From: SKKC01 sp046542845
GTDB lineage: Bacteria; Spirochaetota; Spirochaetia; DSM-27196; SKKC01
Direction of reading: 5' to 3'
Assembly (NCBI GenBank): GCA_046542845.1
Contig: JBKHAN010000008.1
Location: forward strand, 1 to 64,000
Length of the DNA: 64,000 nt
The notes under the pieces are model-generated. The model was not told where the DNA came from. It saw only the letters and a list, made by a program, of their open reading frames with translations, and did not search any database. Positions 26,852-35,607 of the stretch are shown here, piece after piece; position 1 is the stretch's first letter, and each line of letters opens with the position of its first letter. The position numbers and the translations under genes are program-made.

Positions 26852-28285
26852 ATGCAGGCAGACATGAACAATCAGAGGATTCCGGACACAGGAGACCAGG
26901 TTTTCGCGTATATAGAGTCGTTTACGAACCTGGAACGCGGGGTGTTTCGACCACGCGAGTACCGGCTGGAGCGCATGGAACGACTTCTGTCGGATTTCGG
27001 AGACCCGCACGTCGGGCGAACAACAGTGCATCTGGCCGGTTCCAAAGGAAAGGGTTCAACTGCATGCTACGTTGCCGCCGGTGTAGCGGCCAGGGGTTAT
27101 ACGGTAGGTCTGTACTGTTCACCCCACGTGAATGATTACCGGGAGCGGATCTCCATAAACGGCCGGGCTGCCCCAGAAACGACAATCGTGTCCTGCGGGA
27201 GGGAAATCTACGACTACGTCCTGCTTCAAAAATCAGCCGGAACGAGCGAAAGCCATCTGCCTACGACTTTCGAACTGCTCACGCTGCTCGCGTTCCTGAT
27301 CTTCCGTCACGAAAACCTTGACGTACAAGTACTCGAAACAGGCCTCGGCGGCAGACTCGACGCTACAAATCTCTGCAAACCCGACCTGACACTCATTACC
27401 CCTATAGAGCGCGAGCATACCGAGTACCTCGGCAACAAACTGACCGGAATCGCGCGGGAAAAGGCCGGTATCCTCAAGCCCGGGATTCCCGTGTGCATCG
27501 CGCCACAACGGCCTGTCGTCCGAAAGACCATCCGCACGATCGCCGAACAGCGGGGGTGTCCGGTGCTCTGGGACGGCCGAAAACTTGGTATACGGAACCT
27601 GCGTCTCAGCGCATCGGGAACCGAATTCAGCCTGCGCGGGCCCGACGGCATTCGGTTTGATACGAGAATACGAATGCTCGGAGCTCCCCAGGCAGAGAAT
27701 GCCGCCCTCGCGCTGGTCGCCCTGAAATACCTCTATCCGGACGAAACGGACGCGGAACTGCTTTCCTCGATCGCTGAAGCCGGCCTTCCCGGGAGAATGG
27801 AACTTCTCGAGTCGCATGGGTCAACCGGAACCCGAATACTCCTCGACGGTGCGCACACGCCAAACTCGATTGATCGCTTATGCGTTGCGGCCACATCGGT
27901 ACTCGGTGATACCTGGACGGTCATTTTCGGCAGTGTCCGTGGAAAGGACCATACGACCATGGCTGAACGCCTTTCCCGAGATGCGGCGAACGTCATTGTC
28001 GCTCGCCCCGGCACGTTCAAGCCTTCCGACCCGGAGTCTATCTACTCCGCGTTCGTTTCGCACAACGTGCCGACAAGCCTCCGAATCAGTCCTGACGACG
28101 CACTCGAATACGCCCTTTCTCTGCCGTATCCCGTGCTGGTATGCGGGTCGTTCTACCTGGTCAGCGAGATCCGAGCGCTCTGCATGAAGGCGGGGCTTCT
28201 GAACAGCGAGTTTGATCTGTTCCGAACGCAATCGAGCTCGCCCAGCCTGCCTTTATCCGACACCCACGCGGGCGATATCACCTGA
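26852..28285 (+). CDS. folC: Folylpolyglutamate / dihydrofolate synthase
   Basis: Mur-ligase-fold ATPase that adds glutamate to folates and, in bifunctional forms, to dihydropteroate. It shows the P-loop AGSKGKGSTA, the omega-loop-like YCSPHVNDYRERI, LETGLGGRLDATN and IEREHTEYLGNKLTGIAREKAGI. The C-terminal domain includes ILLDGAHTPNS. The ATG at 26852 has GGAG nine bases upstream and is preferred. A TTG at 26822 overlapping the hisD stop is possible and would add ten residues. 477 aa. Confidence 0.9.
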   Translation: MQADMNNQRIPDTGDQVFAYIESFTNLERGVFRPREYRLERMERLLSDFGDPHVGRTTVHLAGSKGKGSTACYVAAGVAARGYTVGLYCSPHVNDYRERISINGRAAPETTIVSCGREIYDYVLLQKSAGTSESHLPTTFELLTLLAFLIFRHENLDVQVLETGLGGRLDATNLCKPDLTLITPIEREHTEYLGNKLTGIAREKAGILKPGIPVCIAPQRPVVRKTIRTIAEQRGCPVLWDGRKLGIRNLRLSASGTEFSLRGPDGIRFDTRIRMLGAPQAENAALALVALKYLYPDETDAELLSSIAEAGLPGRMELLESHGSTGTRILLDGAHTPNSIDRLCVAATSVLGDTWTVIFGSVRGKDHTTMAERLSRDAANVIVARPGTFKPSDPESIYSAFVSHNVPTSLRISPDDALEYALSLPYPVLVCGSFYLVSEIRALCMKAGLLNSEFDLFRTQSSSPSLPLSDTHAGDIT

Positions 28286-28297
28286 GAGCGCCGCACC

Positions 28298-29734
28298 ATG
28301 AGTATGAACTGGCGAGAGATAGATGCGGTTCTCGAAGAGCTTGATCTTCCCGGGTACCATGTACAGCAGCTTTATCAACCGGACTTTCGTAATCTGGTTC
28401 TCGAACTCTACCGTCCCGGCGACCGGCTGTTTCTTCTGGTCTCCTTCGAACAGGGTCGTACCCGCATGCACAAAACGTCACGTAAACCGAAAAAAAGTCG
28501 AACCGTGCAACGGTTTGAGGCCCTGTTAAAGTCACGGATCCGCGGTGGCCGGATTGTGTGCGCAGAGCAGCCGGGCGGCGACCGCATTGTATGCATAACG
28601 ATCGACCGCGCCGGAGAGCGCACGCTGCTCTGGCTCCGCCTCTGGGGCGGCGCCGCTAATCTCATCGCTACCAGACCGGATGGAGTCATCCTCGACTGTT
28701 TTTATCGCCGTCCAAAACGTGGTGAAGTCTCAGGGGCAATCTTTGACACCGGCGGTATCGGCATGCCGACGAACGGTGACCAGAGAAAAAAACAGCAGTT
28801 TTCCGTCCGTGAGCATCCTGATACGCAAAGCCTGAACGAGTTTCTCGATGCATATTACGCCGAAGAGGCGCGGGCCGAGTCGATAGAACAGGTGCGCAGC
28901 GAGTGCAGTGCTCTTATCCGGCGACGAGAAGCATCGTTACAGGCCCGCCTCGACGATATTATCCGAGGATTGTCCGTTTCCGACGACGCGGAGCGGTACC
29001 GCCACCACGGAAACCTGATTCTCGCAGCTCTGCATACGATCAAGGACGGCGATGAACGGCTTACGACGGAAGACTGGGCCAACGATAACGCCCCGATAAC
29101 CATCAACCTCGACCCTTCAGTAAGCCCGGGTGAACACGCACAGAACCTCTTTCAAAAAGCTCAGAAAGCGGAGCTTCAGAAACAGGACCTGCGGATGAAA
29201 CAGCAGGAGCTGTCGAACGTTCTGTCGGAACTCAGGTCGACCTACGATACCGTGCAGAACAGCAACTCTATCCGTGAATTACTCTCGATACGATCACGCG
29301 TTGCGCCAAGCGCACCGGACAAGGACCGTTCAAAAGGGCCTCAGGTACCGGGACTTCGCTTTGAAAGCGCAGGTTTTACGCTTCTTGTCGGTCGTAATGC
29401 CCGAGAAAACGATACCTTGCTTCGGCGTCACGTACGCGGAAATGATCTGTGGCTTCACACCAGGGATTATCCCGGGGGTTATGTATTTATCCTGCACCGC
29501 GGCAATAAGTCTCCACCGCTTGAAACACTGCTCGACGCGGGACATCTCGCGGTACACTACAGCCAGGCTTCCAGCGAATCACGAGTAAATCTGTACTATA
29601 CTCCGGTGAAATATCTGCGTCGTGCCCGAGAAGCACCGACAGGTACGGTTATTCCAACACAGGAGAAGAACCTCGAGGTACACGTGGACAACGCCCGCCT
29701 CAGAAAGCTTCTCTCCCAGCAAAGCCGATATTGA
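28298..29734 (+). CDS. rqcH: RqcH / NFACT family ribosome quality-control protein
   Basis: NFACT protein (RqcH/FbpA/Tae2). In Bacillus it binds stalled 50S subunits and recruits tRNA-Ala to add C-terminal Ala tails. The N-terminal NFACT-N domain keeps the D-R pair (Asp95-Arg96 in GGDRIVCI). A helical and coiled-coil middle (about 180-320) precedes NFACT-R, with LVGRNARENDTLLRR, DLWLHTRDYPGGYVFI and VHYSQASSESRVNLYYTPVK. At 478 aa it is shorter than typical Firmicute forms (about 570). Follows folC by 12 bases. Confidence 0.85.
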   Translation: MSMNWREIDAVLEELDLPGYHVQQLYQPDFRNLVLELYRPGDRLFLLVSFEQGRTRMHKTSRKPKKSRTVQRFEALLKSRIRGGRIVCAEQPGGDRIVCITIDRAGERTLLWLRLWGGAANLIATRPDGVILDCFYRRPKRGEVSGAIFDTGGIGMPTNGDQRKKQQFSVREHPDTQSLNEFLDAYYAEEARAESIEQVRSECSALIRRREASLQARLDDIIRGLSVSDDAERYRHHGNLILAALHTIKDGDERLTTEDWANDNAPITINLDPSVSPGEHAQNLFQKAQKAELQKQDLRMKQQELSNVLSELRSTYDTVQNSNSIRELLSIRSRVAPSAPDKDRSKGPQVPGLRFESAGFTLLVGRNARENDTLLRRHVRGNDLWLHTRDYPGGYVFILHRGNKSPPLETLLDAGHLAVHYSQASSESRVNLYYTPVKYLRRAREAPTGTVIPTQEKNLEVHVDNARLRKLLSQQSRY

Positions 29735-29758
29735 ACGCACGTCAGGAATCGCCATACT
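29731..29758 (+). promoter_or_regulatory. Possible promoter of the MEMO gene
   Basis: TTGAAC (29731-29736), 16 bases, CATACT (29753-29758), six bases, ATG at 29765. AAGG just before the ATG is too close to act as SD. Confidence 0.4.
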
Positions 29759-29764
29759 TAAGGC

Positions 29765-30628
29765 ATGGGAAGTGTTGGCGAACGGCTTGTTCGCGAAGCG
29801 GTGCTTGAGGGATTGTTCTATCCACACAGACGACACGATCTGCGCGAGGCGATATCCAATCTGCTGCTTCGTTCCGAGGAGCCGGCGGGCCACGCGAGGG
29901 GTATCGTATGTCCGCACGCCAGCCTCCAGTATGCCGGACTCCATGAAGCGACCGCATTCAAGGCGGCTGCGGCACGGGACATACAGCTAATCGTAATTCT
30001 TGCGTCGGCTACGCACCACACGAAACGCACACCGGCAGTGCCTGAATCACAGGCGTTTCGGACCCCGCTCGGAGACAGCATTATTGATCAGGAGTTTATT
30101 CGCGACCTGACAACCCGGCTCCCGACGCTACGGAAAGACGATTTACCGTTCCTTGAGTCGCCTGCCGTTGAAACACCGCTGCCTTTTATACAGTACTTGT
30201 GGCCGGAATCTCGTATCGTGCCCTGCATTATACCCAACCTGAAAACAGCGGATGCCGCCATTCTAACCGCGGAACTCTTGAAAACCCAGAGACGTTACGA
30301 CTCTGATCGCGTGCTATGGATTGCTTCTACCAATATTGCCCGCGGAGGAAACGCCAACCATACCCGCCGTCACGCCGACCGCATATTGAAACTGTTGCGA
30401 GTGCGTGGTGCCGTTCATGAGACAGCAGCAGCGCCGATCTCCGGACACAACGCCGGGTACCCTGCAGAAACCGTTTGCACGCTGTTAAAGAGCTGTGTCG
30501 GCTCCCGTACGTCCTGTGAAGTTCTGACCAGAGGCTCCAGTTGCGATTTTGACGGAAACTCCGAATCAAATACCGAGTATGCCGCGATAGCGTTCTTCGC
30601 CGAGTCGGAGATTCGTGACACACCGTAA
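29765..30628 (+). CDS. MEMO family protein (AmmeMemoRadiSam system protein B-like)
   Basis: A 287-aa homologue of MEMO1. Recognisable: VREAVLEGLFYP near the N-terminus, IVCPHASLQYAGLHEAT with the conserved metal-type His, ILASATHHTKR, FRTPLGDSIID, ETPLPFIQYLWPESRIVPC and an ASTNIARGG segment in place of the usual S(S/T)D...HY. In many bacteria MEMO is linked to AMMECR1 and radical-SAM genes, but none is here. Changes in the usual SSDLSHY-type motif suggest altered chemistry. Biochemical role unknown. Confidence 0.78.
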   Translation: MGSVGERLVREAVLEGLFYPHRRHDLREAISNLLLRSEEPAGHARGIVCPHASLQYAGLHEATAFKAAAARDIQLIVILASATHHTKRTPAVPESQAFRTPLGDSIIDQEFIRDLTTRLPTLRKDDLPFLESPAVETPLPFIQYLWPESRIVPCIIPNLKTADAAILTAELLKTQRRYDSDRVLWIASTNIARGGNANHTRRHADRILKLLRVRGAVHETAAAPISGHNAGYPAETVCTLLKSCVGSRTSCEVLTRGSSCDFDGNSESNTEYAAIAFFAESEIRDTP

Positions 30629-30690
30629 GCTTCCATTTTTGGCCGGCTCTCGTTACATTACCACTCGGGTAAGAGAGGTCATATCGAGCC

Positions 30691-32115
30691 ATGAATATTA
30701 CATCTGTTGAAGACGGCCTGGTTCAGATCCAAAAGAACGGGCAATCCTACCTTGGTATCGCGCTGGGGAAATCCGGCAGAACCTTCGGGTTGCGAAAGCT
30801 TGCGGAAGCAGGCGGTCCCAAGGGATGGATCGTCGGCGGAACGAATGTTGAACGCTGGGACACATATGGCATCGTCGAAGATAATGGCCAGGTGTATCTC
30901 TACGGGAAGATGTACGATGTTCTTCCTCTGTCGGGCATTGTCGCGTTACCGGAAGACGAAGCGCTGGTGTACGTGGAACGACTCGCGCATGCGCTGGATG
31001 TCATGACGCGATCGAACCTCTGTCCCCGCCGGATACACACGCACGGCGTGCTCTTCATCGAGGGAGGACAGGTCCTGTTCCTCGGTGATCAGGTGGTCGA
31101 CCGCATTACAGACATCAGTGAGGAAACGACCCGAATAAGCCGGCTCGAGCAGCTGAATCATCCGGATTATGAAGGTCCTTCAAACGCCGTCTTTGCGGTC
31201 TCAGTTCTCGTGTACCGCATCCTGACGGGGGAATGGCCTTACACGGCGGGTTCGGAAGAAGAGATACATACGTTTATCAGGGAAGCACACGCTCTTCGCC
31301 CGGAGTTTCTTCGCCCCTCGCTCGATCTGCACATCGCGGCGATCGTCTTTGAATCCATACAGAAACCGAGCGGCAGATCGTTCGAGGAATGGGTTCGGGA
31401 TCTCCATGACTGGCGCGATAGCGGGTACACCCGCGAGATCAGCGACGACGAACGAGACGAACTTGTCCGAAAAGCGAGCGCGGCGCGTATATCAATGGAC
31501 AGATCCCTGAGCCGACGCGAAACGGTGCGGAAGCACTGGAAACAGACGGTCGTGATAGCGCTCGTGATCATTATTGCCGGCAGTATTCCCATGAGCATGC
31601 TCAGGAATTATCTTGCACCACGACGAACCGCGGGCATGGCACCGCAGGAAGTGGTCGAGACGTTTCTGTACGCACAGAACGAGCTCGATCACGATCTCAT
31701 GGAGGATGCGGTCGTCGATCGGGCAGGTCAGGAATACATACGTGAGGCGACCAACCTTTTTGTCGTTTCCCGCATGCGCATGAGTGTCGAAATGACCGAC
31801 AGTATCGTGGATCCGGTTGCATGGACCGAAAACGGACGCCCGGAGCTCGAGCCAGGACAATGGGTTTACGGCGTCGTAAACGCAGAGATCGAAGAGATAC
31901 CCTCGGCAGACGACAGCGCCGCCTTCCGTGTCCGCTACGAGCGGTGGTCACCGGATCAGGATACACAAGGCGATCCTGAAGATATTGATCTTGAAACGCC
32001 GCTCGGATTCAGCGGAACTGTCAGAGAAGACATATTTCGCCTGCGCAGAGAACAGGATGACTGGGTTATATACGAGATTGAAACGCTTTCGCAATCTCCG
32101 ATCGTAGACTGGTAA
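30691..32115 (+). CDS. Membrane-anchored pseudokinase with extracytoplasmic domain
   Basis: A 474-aa protein. Residues about 1-245 follow a Ser/Thr-kinase fold but without catalytic residues: no glycine-rich loop or VAIK lysine, RIHTHG (114-119) in place of HRD, LGDQV (131-135) in place of DFG. The C-lobe pattern is clear: NAVFAVSVLVYRILTGEWPY (about 165-184). A juxtamembrane basic region leads to one span (about 286-303) and an outside domain (about 310-474) that looks NTF2-like. The gene is linked by TAATG to the next gene and through it to murD. Role unknown; PASTA-kinase-like control of wall synthesis is a natural guess only. Confidence 0.7.
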   Translation: MNITSVEDGLVQIQKNGQSYLGIALGKSGRTFGLRKLAEAGGPKGWIVGGTNVERWDTYGIVEDNGQVYLYGKMYDVLPLSGIVALPEDEALVYVERLAHALDVMTRSNLCPRRIHTHGVLFIEGGQVLFLGDQVVDRITDISEETTRISRLEQLNHPDYEGPSNAVFAVSVLVYRILTGEWPYTAGSEEEIHTFIREAHALRPEFLRPSLDLHIAAIVFESIQKPSGRSFEEWVRDLHDWRDSGYTREISDDERDELVRKASAARISMDRSLSRRETVRKHWKQTVVIALVIIIAGSIPMSMLRNYLAPRRTAGMAPQEVVETFLYAQNELDHDLMEDAVVDRAGQEYIREATNLFVVSRMRMSVEMTDSIVDPVAWTENGRPELEPGQWVYGVVNAEIEEIPSADDSAAFRVRYERWSPDQDTQGDPEDIDLETPLGFSGTVREDIFRLRREQDDWVIYEIETLSQSPIVDW

Positions 32116-33047
32116 TGAGCAGTACGGATCTGATCGAAATACGCGAGATCGAATCGGTCAACCGACTACTGTCGGCAGCTCAATCGGACGATATACCCGC
32201 TTCCGCACATTTTTCTGCAGATGAACAGTTCTTTCTCAAGACAACGAGGCCGCTACGTGTCCCCCGATTCCCTGTTCATCACGATGTCAGGAATCCCGTC
32301 CCGACCGTCGAGTATCTCAAAAGCCTTGAACCAGCCCTCACTGAACTCATAGAGCGGTTTCCCGGTCTCTTCAGGGCATGCCGGTATTCTTTCGACCCCG
32401 CCTATCCGCACGAAGCGGTGTTTTACCGCGTACTGAGCAGGGACGGTACCGCCTTTGTATATCTCTTGCGGGTCAGCCTTGCCTTCGCACCTCGGATGCA
32501 TACGGTTCTCGAAAAGGGAAACAACGATTATACGTCTTCCTACTGCACAAACCGGCTGCCGGTCGAGGCGTTGATCATGCCTGTCGCCCGGGTCGACAGT
32601 AATTCCATCCGCGTAGAGCGCTACATCTCAAGCACGTGGATCGGAGAGACGGGTCGCGGCTATCTGACACAGGGGATATGGGTCGATCGGGATTTTTCCA
32701 AGATACTTTCCCGCATCGTCAACCCGAACAGCGCGAAGACCTACCCATGGTTTCCGGTCGGTGCGAGGTATAACACCATCAGTTATCGACCTATTGAACT
32801 TAGCCCGCCGTCAATCGATGCACTGACAACCCACGTCACGGCCATACGGTATTCGCTCGCTTCGTGTATGTCCGAGATAGAGGCGTTGCTACGGTCCGGC
32901 GATCGTGAGACGCTCTCGGGCTATGTAGACTCACTTGTATCTTCGTTTCCGGACGGGGAACGGGAACGGTATCGTGGCATCAGAACAAGAGCATACCTCA
33001 ACGAATTCGATCAGAAGGAGTATCAGATTGAACGTGAAACGGTTTAG
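32115..33047 (+). CDS. Conserved-looking protein of unknown function
   Basis: A 310-aa soluble protein with no signal peptide, membrane span or motif I recognise. It is rich in aromatic and Arg residues, with segments such as RYISSTWIGETGRGYLTQGI and KTYPWFPVGARYNTISYRP that look like parts of a folded domain. The start shares one base with the pseudokinase stop, and the end overlaps the murD start by 20 bases. Co-translation with both neighbours is therefore likely. It may be a partner of the pseudokinase. Confidence 0.75.
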   Translation: MSSTDLIEIREIESVNRLLSAAQSDDIPASAHFSADEQFFLKTTRPLRVPRFPVHHDVRNPVPTVEYLKSLEPALTELIERFPGLFRACRYSFDPAYPHEAVFYRVLSRDGTAFVYLLRVSLAFAPRMHTVLEKGNNDYTSSYCTNRLPVEALIMPVARVDSNSIRVERYISSTWIGETGRGYLTQGIWVDRDFSKILSRIVNPNSAKTYPWFPVGARYNTISYRPIELSPPSIDALTTHVTAIRYSLASCMSEIEALLRSGDRETLSGYVDSLVSSFPDGERERYRGIRTRAYLNEFDQKEYQIERETV

Positions 33048-34359
33048 CGGTGCACGGGTAACGGTATTGGGACTGGGCCTACACGGCGGTGGCGTAGAAA
33101 CGGTCCGGTACCTGCATCGACACGGTGCAACAGTAACCGTTACGGACCTGCGCAGTGAAGCAGAACTGCGACCGAGTCTCGATCTGATTGGAAACATAGC
33201 TGAAAAGATTGTCCTTGGCCGGCATGACCCGGTCGACTTCACGAACAGTGACTTTGTCGTAAAAAATCCGGCTGTACCCCGACACGCACCGATCCTCGGC
33301 CACGCGCGCGAGATTCGCAGTGATATCTCGCTGTTCTTTGAGCGATGGAGCGGTCCGTGCATCGCTGTTACCGGCAGCAAAGGCAAGAGCACCGTTTCGA
33401 GTATGATACACCACGCATTGCTGTCCTTCGATTCACGTTCGCGTCTTGGCGGGAATATTACGGTCAGCCCACTGAGTTTCGTCGACGAAATCAGTCCGGA
33501 CACACCGGTGGTACTGGAACTGTCCAGTTTTCAGCTGGGAGACCTGAACCTCGTTGCCTCGTCCGGAGCACCGGTCAAGTTTGCGCCGCACGTTTCTGTT
33601 ATCACGAATATTTTTAAAGACCATCAGGATTACTATCAGGGGAACATGGAAGACTACGTGCGGGACAAAGAGCGTATTTTCGAGACCATGCCCTCCGACG
33701 GAACTCTTGTGCTCGGCTCCGACGACTCGTGGGCTGACCGCTTTGAGCGCAGCGCTACCGTTCCCACGCTCCGCGCGTCGAAGCAGGTTGTACAGGGCAC
33801 TCCGCTCGCCACAGGAACACCCTTGGAAATTAACCGCGGTATAGCACTGACAGCGCTTACGGCCTTCGGGGTGGATCCGCTTCGCGCTGAGCAAGCCCTG
33901 TCGGACTTCCGCGGAATCGAGCACCGTTTCGAAACGGTCTATGACAACGGCAGCCTCATTGTCATCAATGACAGCGCTTCAACAGTACCGGAGGCGGCGC
34001 TCGCAGCGGTTCGAGCTGCCGGGAATCGAACGGTTCTGATAACGGGTGGAACCGACAAGCGGCTCGATATCGCACCGTTCAGACTCGTCGCCGCTTCTGT
34101 GGACCACTTCGTACTTCTCGAGGGGTCTGCCACCAGGCGGATACAGGCTTTGCTCGACAGTATGTCGGTTCCCTACGCAGGTCCGTACCGAAATCTGTCG
34201 CACGCATTCAGGAGAGCGTTGGAACTCTGTCGGGAGTCGGATTCGCGCTGCATCCTGTTCAGCCCGGGATGCGCCAGTTTCGAGCTGTTTGCGAATGAGT
34301 TCGATCGCGGCCGACAATTCAAGAAGCTTGTGGAATCCTTTCAGAACGATCTACATTGA
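33028..34359 (+). CDS. murD: UDP-N-acetylmuramoyl-L-alanine--D-glutamate ligase
   Basis: Cytoplasmic ligase adding D-Glu to UDP-MurNAc-L-Ala. It has an N-terminal Rossmann domain (ARVTVLGLGLHGGGVET), the ATP P-loop TGSKGKSTVSSMI, LELSSFQLGDL, the NIFKDHQDYYQGNMEDY block and a C-terminal IVINDSASTVPEAALAA. The frame is open from 32935, but AAGGAG at 33015-33020 sits seven bases before a TTG at 33028, which also fits the family N-terminus. A GTG at 33034 is the alternative. 443 aa. Last gene of the pseudokinase unit. Confidence 0.9.
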   Translation: MNVKRFSGARVTVLGLGLHGGGVETVRYLHRHGATVTVTDLRSEAELRPSLDLIGNIAEKIVLGRHDPVDFTNSDFVVKNPAVPRHAPILGHAREIRSDISLFFERWSGPCIAVTGSKGKSTVSSMIHHALLSFDSRSRLGGNITVSPLSFVDEISPDTPVVLELSSFQLGDLNLVASSGAPVKFAPHVSVITNIFKDHQDYYQGNMEDYVRDKERIFETMPSDGTLVLGSDDSWADRFERSATVPTLRASKQVVQGTPLATGTPLEINRGIALTALTAFGVDPLRAEQALSDFRGIEHRFETVYDNGSLIVINDSASTVPEAALAAVRAAGNRTVLITGGTDKRLDIAPFRLVAASVDHFVLLEGSATRRIQALLDSMSVPYAGPYRNLSHAFRRALELCRESDSRCILFSPGCASFELFANEFDRGRQFKKLVESFQNDLH

Positions 34360-34389
34360 AGGGACCTACTTTTCAAGGACAGGAATATC

Positions 34390-35607
34390 ATGACGAAACA
34401 AACGTTCAGCCAGGAGTTTCTCCGGGCGATACCAAAAACGGATCTGCACGTACACCTTGACGGAAGCCTCCGTCTCTCCACCCTCATAGATCTCGGAAAA
34501 GCGTACGGCGTCGAGCTTCCGAGCTTTACCGAAGCCGGGCTGAAGGATCTGGTGTTCAAGGAATCGTATGCGAATCTCGACGAGTATTTGTCAGGGTTCC
34601 GCTGGACAACAGCGGTCATGCAGACAAAAGAAGCCCTCCACCAGGTCGCGTATGAACTCGCGATGGATAATGCCGACGAAGGGGTCCGTTATCTGGAAGT
34701 TCGTTTTGCACCCCAGCTTCACATGTCGAGCAGCCTTTCGTTCGATGAGGTCATGACCGCCGTGGACAGCGGTTTAAGAAATGCAGCCGGTGTTATAAAC
34801 GCCAGGGATGCAGACCTTCCTCCGTTCCATTACGGAATCATTGTATGTGCCATGCGATTCTTCACAGCCGAGTTTTCGCCGTATTACGCGACGCTCGCTT
34901 CCGGGCTTCAGTTCAGCACGCTTCGCGAGATTCAGCAGCTTGCCGGGTACGAACTCGCGCGCGCTGCGGTGCGTCTGAGGGACACCTCCGACATACAGAT
35001 TGTGGGGTTCGATCTGGCCGGAAGCGAGCGAGGGAATCCCGCGGGTTCGCACCGGAAGGCTTTCGAGCACGCCCATGAAAATTTCCTGCACAAAACGGTA
35101 CACGCGGGCGAAGCCTATGGCCCGGAATCCATCTTCCAGGCAATTACCATGCTCCATGCCGACCGCATAGGACACGGGTTGCACCTGTTCGACTCCAATA
35201 TGATCGAGAACCCTGAGATCAAAGATCGCGAGCTATACGTGGAACGCCTCGCAAACTCGATTGCCGAGAATCGTACAGCGGTAGAAGTCTGCCTCACGAG
35301 TAACCTTCAGACTTCCCCTGATATCGGTCACGTCAGTGACCACTCGCTGTCACGTATGCTGGAGCACGGGCTCTCGGTAACGCTGTGTACCGACAACAGA
35401 CTCGTGAGCAACACAACCGTGACTGACGAAATCCAGCTTGCAGTCGATTCCTTTGACATAAGCGAAGAGCAGCTCAGGAATATCGTGATTCATGGTTTCA
35501 AGCGAAGCTTCTACTACGGCAGCTATTCGGAGAAGCGGCGCTACGTACGAGAGATAATCGACTATTACGACACGACACGTCAGGATTTTTTACGAAAACG
35601 CCGGTAA
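34390..35607 (+). CDS. add: Adenosine deaminase
   Basis: Zinc hydrolase converting (deoxy)adenosine to inosine. Metal and catalytic motifs: KTDLHVHLDGSL, GSERGNP (substrate Gly), TVHAGEAYG with the catalytic Glu, DRIGHGLHL, and TLCTDNRLVS. The last has Asp-Asn where E. coli and animal enzymes have Asp-Asp; I recall the TDNR form from actinobacterial Add, so it is probably active. At 405 aa it is longer than E. coli Add. An AGGA-type SD precedes the ATG. The 3' end overlaps the opposing femX-like gene by 28 bases. Confidence 0.9.
   Translation: MTKQTFSQEFLRAIPKTDLHVHLDGSLRLSTLIDLGKAYGVELPSFTEAGLKDLVFKESYANLDEYLSGFRWTTAVMQTKEALHQVAYELAMDNADEGVRYLEVRFAPQLHMSSSLSFDEVMTAVDSGLRNAAGVINARDADLPPFHYGIIVCAMRFFTAEFSPYYATLASGLQFSTLREIQQLAGYELARAAVRLRDTSDIQIVGFDLAGSERGNPAGSHRKAFEHAHENFLHKTVHAGEAYGPESIFQAITMLHADRIGHGLHLFDSNMIENPEIKDRELYVERLANSIAENRTAVEVCLTSNLQTSPDIGHVSDHSLSRMLEHGLSVTLCTDNRLVSNTTVTDEIQLAVDSFDISEEQLRNIVIHGFKRSFYYGSYSEKRRYVREIIDYYDTTRQDFLRKRR

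Noticed and set aside
34390..35607. Loss of the catalytic Asp-Asp pair in adenosine deaminase as a sign of inactivity
   Set aside because: The T-D-N-R variant is, as I recall, common in actinobacterial enzymes, and all zinc ligands plus the catalytic Glu are intact.
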